A DNA stretch of 29,343 nt, taken from positions 1-29,343 of the forward strand of contig NZ_CALLXM010000243.1 of assembly GCF_937875265.1 (NCBI RefSeq), read 5' to 3'. Positions 23,640 to 29,343 of the stretch are shown here, one piece after another. The translations under genes were made by a program, and so were the position numbers. This stretch comes from an uncultured Acetobacter sp. (GTDB lineage: Bacteria > Pseudomonadota > Alphaproteobacteria > Acetobacterales > Acetobacteraceae). Each line of letters starts with the position of its first letter. Within the stretch, counting starts at the first letter, position 1. A model generated the notes under the pieces. That model made no database searches. It saw only the letters and a program-made list of their open reading frames with translations, and was not told the origin of the DNA.

Positions 23640-25238
23640 TTATGAGCCTTTCTTCATAAATAATTCGTTAATATCCCAAAACTCAGGATATTTCACGCTT
23701 TCCGCAACCTTCTTCAGGTTCACAATATCCACATCATCAAAGTAAACTGTGCTTCCGACTGACTTGTCGGTGCTTTCATGTCCAAGAAAGTCATCAATCC
23801 AGGATTCACGTAAGCCACCCTCTCCATGTTCATGAATGTTCCTGAGTTTGGTGGAGACGTTATGCCGGAACGAATGGAACACCACGCTCTTGCCAATGCC
23901 CAGACGTGATTTGAACTTGCTGAAGTCTCTCTGGAAGTGAGCAGAACGCTTGTTGTCTTGCCCCTTAAAATCAATGTCATGGAACAGGTAATGACGTTTC
24001 TGGTTCGTGGCTCTTTTGGCAAGGTCCAGCAATCCGGCTTCCTGCAAGGCCGTGCAGATAGGAACAACACGTCTTCCTGCTTCGGTCTTCGCGCTCCATT
24101 CCATCCAGGGTTTTCCTTTCAGGGCAGGGTGGTCCTGCACCAGAATGCAGGGAATCCCTTGTATCTCCTGAATGTCCTGTGGTCTCAGACGACAGATTTC
24201 TTCCAGTCGCATCCCTGTGTAAGACGCAATCCCCACAATCATGGAGGCTGTCTTGTGGCTGATGGTGCCAAACTGCCAGGGCTGGCCTGTAATGGCTTTT
24301 AAGTCGCTGTCACTCCAACGCACACGATTGGTCTTGGACTTGGTGTCAAACTGCCAGCCACCAGTGAACACATTACGGTCCACAAGGTCACGCAGGAGGA
24401 AATGCTTCCAAAGCCCGGAAAGCTTGGTGAAATGGTTTTTGACTGATTTCCCGGAGATACGGGCCAGTTTGCGTTTCTTCGCATCTGCCACAAATTCTTG
24501 GACTGTCCGGGTGTCGTTGCGCTGTTTGCCATAACTCTCCGGTAGCTGTTCCATCAGGGCTTTGAAATGCCCAACGTCTGCTCCGGTATAATCTCGCATG
24601 GGTTTATCCCCACAGACTTCCAGAAAGCGTTTGAAGGTGCGTTCGTAGGATTTGACCACAGTGGATTTGACTGTGGTGTCCTTGCTTTCCAGGAAAATTT
24701 TAGTCGCTTCTGAAAAGAGGGGAGAAGGTTTCTCCTTCGGAGCCAGAAAGGCTTTCATGTCCTTAATCTGGCTTTGGATATCCGTCAGGGCCGGAAGGGT
24801 GGCTTTGGTCTTTTTCAGGTCTGTGACAGTGCGCTCCAGCAGATGCACACTTTTGCCAGTCAGATTTTTGGCTTTCTCCAGTTTTTCCACCTGTTCCAGA
24901 CTTTCCATGGAATGTCTGAGTTTCTGATGGTCATATTGCGTCTGTAAGAATGCAATCCTGTGCTGGTAGTCCTGAATAAGCAGGTCAAAGAGTTCCTGCA
25001 CCTCTTCAGGCAGTTCATTCCTGATAAAGTTTTCGTCTTCGCTGAGTTCTGTCTTGAGGTGCATTACGGAACGGAACAGCCTTTCGGTCTCTGCGAAAAC
25101 TGCACACGCATATGGTTTGGCAACCTCGCGTTTGTTAGTGCCAAGGGAGAGCCATAGCTCCTTTTTGCCCACAATATCACGGATATGTGAAGGCACGGCC
25201 CTGCGGAAATGATACCCGGATTGGAGACGAATCAACAT
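23640..25238 (-). CDS. Tyrosine integrase of the younger element
   Basis: The 532-residue protein integrates and excises the element at the tRNA-Leu 3' end. The N-terminal YHFRRAVPSHI region belongs to an arm-binding domain. A coiled-coil-like stretch spans about 90-165 and the core-binding domain follows (KSVKNHFTKLSGLW at about 264-277). Catalytic residues are Arg344 (YTGMRLEE), His455/Arg458 (HSFRH), the LGHE at 485-488 and Tyr499 (VYFDD). All are present, so it should be active. The start ATG 25238 is 95 bases from the core repeat and has no clear ribosome-binding site, so it may be poorly translated. The ApeA-like gene follows after one base. It is a full-length relative of the broken integrase at 3536-5103. 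Confidence 0.95.
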   Translation of the reverse strand: MLIRLQSGYHFRRAVPSHIRDIVGKKELWLSLGTNKREVAKPYACAVFAETERLFRSVMHLKTELSEDENFIRNELPEEVQELFDLLIQDYQHRIAFLQTQYDHQKLRHSMESLEQVEKLEKAKNLTGKSVHLLERTVTDLKKTKATLPALTDIQSQIKDMKAFLAPKEKPSPLFSEATKIFLESKDTTVKSTVVKSYERTFKRFLEVCGDKPMRDYTGADVGHFKALMEQLPESYGKQRNDTRTVQEFVADAKKRKLARISGKSVKNHFTKLSGLWKHFLLRDLVDRNVFTGGWQFDTKSKTNRVRWSDSDLKAITGQPWQFGTISHKTASMIVGIASYTGMRLEEICRLRPQDIQEIQGIPCILVQDHPALKGKPWMEWSAKTEAGRRVVPICTALQEAGLLDLAKRATNQKRHYLFHDIDFKGQDNKRSAHFQRDFSKFKSRLGIGKSVVFHSFRHNVSTKLRNIHEHGEGGLRESWIDDFLGHESTDKSVGSTVYFDDVDIVNLKKVAESVKYPEFWDINELFMKKGS

Positions 25239-25251
25239 ACAGACGGCTCAC

Positions 25252-25274
25252 ATTGTAGAAGCCGATTGTAGAAG
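25252..25274 (+). promoter_or_regulatory. Paired integrase arm-type sites, right end
   Basis: Two copies of attgtagaag (25252-25261 and 25265-25274), 13 bases apart in phase, lie between the integrase start and the core repeat. A third copy sits at the other end of the element. They also fall where the integrase promoter should be, so binding could repress the integrase. Confidence 0.55.
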
Positions 25275-25280
25275 GTTCGG

Positions 25281-25309
25281 CTTTTATGGTTGTGGAAAGA
25301 CCATAAAAG
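25281..25309. repeat. Inverted repeat between integrase and core site
   Basis: Perfect 10-base arms cttttatggt (25281-25290) and accataaaag (25300-25309) are separated by 9 bases. No T-run follows, so it is more likely a protein-binding site (excisionase or repressor) in the att region than a terminator. Confidence 0.55.
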
Positions 25310-25333
25310 TCAATTAAATCAATATGTTATCTG

Positions 25334-25356
25334 TGGTGCGAACTGCGGGACTCGAA
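25334..25356. repeat. attR: core site within the tRNA-Leu 3' end
   Basis: These 23 bases are identical to 5170-5192 in the same orientation. They form the CCA end, the 3' acceptor strand and part of the T arm of the tRNA, so integration leaves the tRNA intact. Confidence 0.93.
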
Positions 25357-25419
25357 CCCGCACGCCCATTCGGGCTGGAGATTTTAAGTCTCCTGCGTCT
25401 ACCATTCCGCCAAGTTCGC
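25334..25419 (-). tRNA. tRNA-Leu(UAA)
   Basis: On the minus strand, a 7-bp acceptor stem (GCGAACT/AGTTCGC), D arm, anticodon stem GGAGA/TCTCC with loop CTTAAAA (anticodon UAA), a long variable arm (CCCGAATGGGCG) and T arm GCGGGTTCGAGTCCCGC fold normally. The CCA end is encoded. The long variable arm marks a class II tRNA, consistent with leucine. Its 3' end is the integration target of the element. Confidence 0.97.
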
Positions 25420-25485
25420 GCATGGTTTATGAACCATTGAGGGCCGTTCCTTAGCATGCTTCAGTTGTTGTGCAAACGGTGGTGT

Positions 25486-26241
25486 TTACTTGGCATGCAA
25501 AAGAAGTATTCCTTTTTGACGTAACCATGTTTCAGCCTGTTGCTTGTACGGTGTGATTTTGGCCACGTGTTGCCAGAAAAGCGGGCCATGGTTCATATAT
25601 TTGAGGTGGCTCAACTCATGGGCGATGAGGTAATGGCGCACCATGTCCGGTGCCATAATGACACGCCAGGACAGCATGATCCGGCCTGAGGTAGAGCAGC
25701 TTCCCCAGCGGCTGGACGTATCCCGGATATCAATGCGAGAAGGATGCAGGCCGGTATTCAGGGCCAGTTCCTGTACTTCCCGTTTGAGTGCGCTGGCGGC
25801 ATGGGTGCGTAAAAAATCGGCAACGCGTCTGTTGATGAATACCGGGTCTCCACTGACCATAAGGTGATTGTTTTCAAGCCATGCTCCTCCCAATTGTTTG
25901 GGAGCGTGCATGATAAGATACGGCTTCCCCTCTATGGGAATGATATTATTGGCCGAAAATGATGGTGTTTTTTCAAGTCTTTGCAGGCGTTCATTAATCC
26001 ATGCATGATTTGCTTTTACAAATGCGAGCGCTTGTGCGGGAGTACATTCTGGCGGTAACGTAACAACCAGTTTTTGTTCGTAAGGTGCAATGCGCAGGGA
26101 AAGACGACGGGCTCGTAAGGATTGTTTCCAAACGACCTGCACAGGCTCTGCGGTGCTAGCCTTAATTTCCGCTGGGAGTTGTTGCGGGTTTTGCGGGCCA
26201 GTCAACAACGTAATCCTCCAGAGCGCCTGCGCGTCTTTCAC
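25486..26241 (-). CDS. YgjP-like zinc metallopeptidase
   Basis: The 251-residue protein has the layout of the YgjP/DUF45 family: an N-terminal beta region (RRLSLRIAPYEQKLVVTLP), the conserved SSRWGSCS motif at about 175-182, and the zinc site HELSHLKYMNHGPLFW with His208, Glu209 and His212 followed by a further His at 218. These cytoplasmic proteins are predicted peptidases of uncertain substrate. The frame overlaps the YcgN gene by 80 bases, so the true start may be one of the TTG codons at residues 12-13. It ends a five-gene minus-strand run and lies just beyond the tRNA, on chromosomal rather than element DNA. Confidence 0.88.
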   Translation of the reverse strand: MKDAQALWRITLLTGPQNPQQLPAEIKASTAEPVQVVWKQSLRARRLSLRIAPYEQKLVVTLPPECTPAQALAFVKANHAWINERLQRLEKTPSFSANNIIPIEGKPYLIMHAPKQLGGAWLENNHLMVSGDPVFINRRVADFLRTHAASALKREVQELALNTGLHPSRIDIRDTSSRWGSCSTSGRIMLSWRVIMAPDMVRHYLIAHELSHLKYMNHGPLFWQHVAKITPYKQQAETWLRQKGILLLHAK

Positions 26242-26635
26242 TAATGCAACGTCCCGCGGCGGATGCGCCGGAGGTGATAACTGTTTTGTGGTCCCCCGTG
26301 ATCAGCGGATGCCAGGATGGCAGGTCATTCCCGTCTGAAAGTCTTTTGTAAGCGCAATCGGGCGGCAACCAGTCCAGGCCGGGAATCATGGCGGGTGTTA
26401 ATGTCACACAGTCCTGCACTTTGCGGTGGCGTTTGGGGTAGTCCGTGCACTGGCAAGTTTTGACATCCAGCAACCGGCAAGCAACAGATGTATAATATAG
26501 TTCTTCCGTGTCATCATCACGCATTTTATGCAAGCAGCAGCGCCCGCACCCATCACACAGGGATTCCCATTGCGCGGTTGTCATATCTTCAAGAGGTGTG
26601 GTTTGCCAAAAGGGGAGGGGGGATTTGGATGTCAT
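26162..26635 (-). CDS. YcgN-family cysteine-cluster protein (UPF0260)
   Basis: The 157-residue protein starts at ATG 26635; an in-frame ATG at 26701 would lengthen the overlap with the permease gene. The family pattern is clear: WESLCDGCGRCCLHK, then TSVACRLLD, then CQCTDYPKR and CVTLTP..., with seven or more cysteines expected to bind a metal or iron-sulphur cluster. The biochemical role of this widespread family is not settled. The start overlaps the permease stop (ATGA) and the end overlaps the peptidase gene, so translation along this run is probably coupled. Confidence 0.9.
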   Translation of the reverse strand: MTSKSPLPFWQTTPLEDMTTAQWESLCDGCGRCCLHKMRDDDTEELYYTSVACRLLDVKTCQCTDYPKRHRKVQDCVTLTPAMIPGLDWLPPDCAYKRLSDGNDLPSWHPLITGDHKTVITSGASAAGRCISERRAGALEDYVVDWPAKPATTPSGN

Positions 26636-27069
26636 TGTACAATGCTGAAGAGGATTGAGAGAGAAAGTGTCAGGGCAGTCGGTTTTTGCAAAAGAGGCCA
26701 CCAGAAAAAACGGATTCTTGCCATTTTGTGCGCTCCCAGTTCCTGGGCTGTCGTGGCCCAGTTACGCTGCAACGTCCTGAGTGGCAGGGATAGCGGACAT
26801 AAAAGAAGAGGTAAAAGTAAAATCCCTTGAAAAAATGGGGTCATTGCAGAATATGTAAGGAGAGGGAGAAGCACGGAAAGACCGGTGCCTGGCAGCAGGA
26901 GAGAAAGGGAGAGCGTGTACAGGTGCCGTTCCGCGCGAAGGGCAAAGGTCAGCATTAAAAGCACGGCTGTGCCCAGCAGACTGGTTGCCGCCATGAGAGC
27001 GCCACAGAAGACCGCCGTATGCAGGGGTGTATTGGCCAGGAAGTACGGAATCATGTACGCCGTACCCAT
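26632..27069 (-). CDS. Short ABC transporter permease, probably truncated
   Basis: The 145-residue hydrophobic protein has about four membrane segments and one EAA-type loop (TTAQELGAHKMARIRFFWWP), the site where binding-protein-dependent permeases touch their ATPase. Complete PotB-type permeases have around 270-300 residues and continue for about two more helices after this loop. Here the chain stops after about 20 residues, at a TGA that overlaps the YcgN start. The start overlaps the binding protein gene by 19 bases. N-terminal helices also seem missing. It belongs with the ATPase and binding protein upstream. Whether it still makes a channel is doubtful. Confidence 0.72.
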   Translation of the reverse strand: MGTAYMIPYFLANTPLHTAVFCGALMAATSLLGTAVLLMLTFALRAERHLYTLSLSLLLPGTGLSVLLPLLTYSAMTPFFQGILLLPLLLCPLSLPLRTLQRNWATTAQELGAHKMARIRFFWWPLLQKPTALTLSLSILFSIVQ

Positions 27070-28181
27070 TGCTGAAAGCGTTCGCCCAGTTTTTCCAGGT
27101 TATTTTCCCAAAATGTATCGTCCACAGTTATGGCGGGAGGGATGTGGCCAAGTCCTGGGGCAAGGGCGTTGAGCTCGGTCATGGAAGGAAGGGATGGCCA
27201 GGCATTGGCAAACGCCTGCTGCTGAACCGCCTGCTCCAGCCAGGAGACAAAGGCCAGGGCAGCCGGGTTTTTGGCAGCAGTTGCAAGTACGCCCCAGCCA
27301 TACTGCACAACAAGGCGCTGTTGCCAGTACAGGCCAAAACGCTGGCGGTCGGTTTCGGCGCCGCCCAGAATTTCTCCTGTGGGCACACATCCCATGAGCG
27401 CGCCGCCAGAGGTGAGAATCTGCCCTGCTTCCTCCGGTGTGGACCACCATGCGATATAGGGTCGTAACTGTTCCAGCTTGAGAAAAGCGCGGTCAACGCC
27501 CTCTGGGGTGCCCAGCATATGGTAAAGCGCGTTGGCGGGTATGCCATCGGCCAGCAGGGCGATTTCCAGTGTGATGCGCGGGTCCCGTCTGAGACTGCGG
27601 CGGCCGGGATGGCGGGCGACGTCCCAAAAGTCGGACCAGCCGGGTGCGGTTTCAAACCGCGCCTTGTCCCATGCCATGGCATAGTCGATGGAGGCGCAGG
27701 GCAGGCCGCAATTGCTTGAGGACGTGTCTGTCTGGTGGCGGGAGAGGAGCTTGAGATTGCAGCCAATACGCAGGCTGCTGCCCTCCATCATTGCTGCGGC
27801 CAGGGCATGGTGTGTCAGGTTGGCGAAATGCTGCAAATCCGCGAGCTGTCCATTCCAGCCGTGCGGCACAATGTTCTGGTGTGTCAGGCGTTCGTAGGGT
27901 TTGAACAGGACCTTACCCTGGGTCTGGGCGATGCAGCCGGCAAAGGTGAGAATGTGCAGGCTTTTATCGGTCCTTGCCTGTCTTTGCGCATGGCGGGCCG
28001 AAGCCGAAGCCGAAGCCGAAGCCGTGGCCGGGAGCAGGGGAGCCAGGCACCCAAGACCTGCCAGCAATGCACGCCGCCGAGACAAGGCGTGAAGGGAGGA
28101 ATCCTGCCCCTGTTCCCGGGAGGACATGGCCTGCCTGTTGGGTATGTTCAGGAAAGGGAGAGAGAACAGGGTGAACCTCAT
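27051..28181 (-). CDS. PotD-like binding protein with Tat-type signal
   Basis: The protein has up to 376 residues. The N-terminus carries ALSRRRALLAGLGCLAPLLP, a twin-arginine-type signal, followed by an alanine-serine repeat (SASASASA) before the mature part. An internal ATG at 28127 would give a more typical signal length. The mature protein resembles polyamine/thiamine/iron-type periplasmic binding proteins (IDYAMAWDKARF, GWSDFWDVARHPGRRSLRRD, GALMGCVPTGE). It would deliver a ligand to the adjoining permease; the ligand cannot be predicted. It lies 30 bases after the ATPase stop and overlaps the permease. The repeat in the signal is a hexanucleotide tract that could vary in length. Confidence 0.8.
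   Translation of the reverse strand: MRFTLFSLPFLNIPNRQAMSSREQGQDSSLHALSRRRALLAGLGCLAPLLPATASASASASARHAQRQARTDKSLHILTFAGCIAQTQGKVLFKPYERLTHQNIVPHGWNGQLADLQHFANLTHHALAAAMMEGSSLRIGCNLKLLSRHQTDTSSSNCGLPCASIDYAMAWDKARFETAPGWSDFWDVARHPGRRSLRRDPRITLEIALLADGIPANALYHMLGTPEGVDRAFLKLEQLRPYIAWWSTPEEAGQILTSGGALMGCVPTGEILGGAETDRQRFGLYWQQRLVVQYGWGVLATAAKNPAALAFVSWLEQAVQQQAFANAWPSLPSMTELNALAPGLGHIPPAITVDDTFWENNLEKLGERFQQWVRRT
27997..28024 (+). repeat. Hexanucleotide repeat in the binding-protein signal peptide
   Basis: About 4.7 tandem units of gccgaa encode Ser-Ala dipeptides at the end of the Tat signal. Changes by whole units would keep the frame and alter signal length. Confidence 0.85.
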
Positions 28182-28211
28182 GCATCGTTATCATTGATTG
28201 ACGGCGCCAGA

Positions 28212-29339
28212 CTAAAGCCAGCTGGCTTTTTTATCCATCGGAAAGGCTGTGGCATTGCGTGTTTGCCATGCAAGCAGGGCCGGGCGGCCTGCGGTCAATT
28301 CCCGCTGGGTATGCACGGGGGGGCGAATGACGGTGATTTCGGTCCCGTCCCGCAGGCGCATGCGCATGATGATGGTGTGACCAAGATGATGGGCCGACAC
28401 CAAGGTGCAGGGCAGGTCGTCCGCTTCGGCACTGATATCGGCCTCTCCTGCGCGCGGGAACAGAACGGAAAGACGGTCTGGCAAAATGCAGATATGCGCC
28501 AGGTCATGCTCCGCAAGGTCCGTATCGGCCATGGCTTCCACTGTTTCGCCCGAAGGCAGGCGGAGTTCGGCGACATCATCATCAATGCGCAGGACCTTGC
28601 CGGTCAGGATATTGGCCTCCCCCAGCGCATATGCCACGGCAGGGCTGGCCGGGCGGTTGAGCAGGGTCGGGGCGTCTGCCAGTTGCAGCAGATGCCCGTC
28701 ATCCAGCACGCCAATGGTGCTGGCCGCCATGAACGCCTCCATACGGTCGCGGGTGAGGAACAGGGATGTCAGGCCAATGGCCTGCCGGAGTCGTTCCAAA
28801 AACATCATGCAGCGCCTGAGCGCTGGTGGAGGCATGCCCTCCATCGGCTGGTTCAGCACCACCACTTCCGGGGAGACCACCAGTGCGCGCGCCAGCGCCA
28901 CCCGGAAAACCTGTTCGGTTGACAGCGCTCGGGGGGAAAGGGCGCGCACCGCGTCCAGCCCGCACAGGGCCAGGACCTCATCGCGTCGGCGGCTGATTTC
29001 CGCCTTGGGGAGCAGGCCTGTCACACGGAGGGGAAAGAGGATGTTGTCCGTAACACTCAACTGCGGGAAAAGGGGGGCGTGCACCCCCATCGTGGCGATC
29101 TGGCGCGCACCCTGCGGCTTATGCCCAACCTCCATTCCATGCACACATATCTGCCCTGATGCGGGCCGCCGCCCGGCCAGCGCTTCGGTCAGAGCTGTCA
29201 GGTCCTGCGTATTGGCGCCGATTCCCAGCAAGGCAATGCAACGCCCCATGGGCAGGCGCAGGGCGAGGGGGGGCGCTGTGGGCAGGACAGTAAAATCCGT
29301 GAGCGCCAAAGCCGGGGGGGAGCCATGCGCGGGCGGCAT
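28212..29339 (-). CDS. PotA-like ABC ATPase with lost catalytic motifs
   Basis: The 375-residue protein follows the length and domain order of PotA/MalK-type ATPases, with a C-terminal TOBE-like beta domain (about 230-360). Every catalytic motif is altered. The P-loop reads LLGIGANTQDLTAL (38-50) without the GKT/S. The Q-loop position has MGVHAPLFPQLSV without Gln. The signature is LSTEQ. Walker B is VVVLNQP (Asp to Asn, Glu to Gln). The switch His is Arg (LTRDRME). The frame is nonetheless open and the fold pattern preserved, so this may be a pseudo-ATPase rather than recent debris. It heads the minus-strand run with the binding protein 30 bases downstream. The start could lie upstream of the window edge. 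Confidence 0.82.
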   Translation of the reverse strand: MPPAHGSPPALALTDFTVLPTAPPLALRLPMGRCIALLGIGANTQDLTALTEALAGRRPASGQICVHGMEVGHKPQGARQIATMGVHAPLFPQLSVTDNILFPLRVTGLLPKAEISRRRDEVLALCGLDAVRALSPRALSTEQVFRVALARALVVSPEVVVLNQPMEGMPPPALRRCMMFLERLRQAIGLTSLFLTRDRMEAFMAASTIGVLDDGHLLQLADAPTLLNRPASPAVAYALGEANILTGKVLRIDDDVAELRLPSGETVEAMADTDLAEHDLAHICILPDRLSVLFPRAGEADISAEADDLPCTLVSAHHLGHTIIMRMRLRDGTEITVIRPPVHTQRELTAGRPALLAWQTRNATAFPMDKKASWL

Positions 29340-29343
29340 GCAA

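Larger units (their letters stand above)
5170..25356. mobile_element. Integrative mobilisable element in tRNA-Leu(UAA)
   Basis: The element is bounded by the 23-bp direct repeats at 5170-5192 and 25334-25356. It encodes a tyrosine integrase beside the tRNA, a relaxase with MobC-like accessory protein and oriT candidate, a primase-like replication protein, a serine recombinase, Flp pilins and defence-type cargo. No coupling protein or type IV secretion genes are present, so it would need a helper for transfer. Base composition is lower in GC than the right-hand chromosome flank, with two very AT-rich cargo genes (11763-12590 and 22289-23638). The 10-mer attgtagaag, once near the left end and twice near the right, probably marks integrase arm sites. 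Integrity of both ends, integrase, relaxase and replication protein suggests it may still be mobile. Confidence 0.88.

Noticed and set aside
27735..28922. 395-codon plus-strand frame opposite the binding protein and ATPase genes
   Set aside because: It is a mirror frame of GC-rich genes. Its composition is Gly/Arg/His-rich without domains, and the minus-strand frames show clear protein families.

Overview
The window looks like an alphaproteobacterial chromosome, most likely an acetic acid bacterium (Acetobacteraceae). This is inferred from protein style and from a GC-rich right flank beside lower-GC inserted DNA; nothing in the window fixes the genus. The key landmark is a tRNA-Leu(UAA) gene at 25334-25419 (minus). 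Its last 23 bases, including the CCA end, recur exactly at 5170-5192. The two copies bound a 20.2-kb integrated element (about 5193-25333) whose own tyrosine integrase lies next to the tRNA. A second integrase of the same family, broken by a frameshift in a 7-base homopolymer, sits directly left of the 5170 copy. The simplest reading is two elements stacked at one tRNA: an older, decaying one on the left (at least about 580-5170) and a younger one on the right.

Left part (1-5170): the 3' end of a hexapeptide-repeat acetyltransferase, a HEPN-motif protein, a frameshifted small gene, a Mob/Pre-like relaxase preceded by two strong hairpins (oriT candidate), and the broken integrase.

Younger element (5193-25333): serine recombinase plus an unknown partner; a Lon-like AAA+ ATPase without protease domain; two Flp-type pilin genes with duplicated promoters and terminators but no Tad assembly genes; a mobilisation block (MobC-like protein, relaxase, and a probable coiled-coil gene nested out of frame inside the relaxase, with an oriT-like inverted repeat upstream); a defence-like block (HNH protein, unknown 136-aa protein, single-chain type ISP restriction-modification enzyme, DEDDh exonuclease-like protein); a primase-like replication protein whose leader is covered by a probable antisense RNA; a small regulator; an ApeA-like HEPN protein directly behind the integrase; and the integrase. 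No conjugative type IV secretion genes are present, so this is best described as an integrative mobilisable element that may replicate after excision.

Right flank (25486-29339): a chromosomal minus-strand run of tightly packed genes: a PotA-like ABC ATPase that has lost its catalytic residues, a PotD-like Tat-exported binding protein, a short permease, a YcgN-family protein and a YgjP-like metallopeptidase.

The strongest novel candidates are the replication-control antisense RNA, the nested gene in the relaxase, the machinery-less Flp pilins on a mobile element, the mosaic type ISP gene and the pseudo-ATPase ABC operon.
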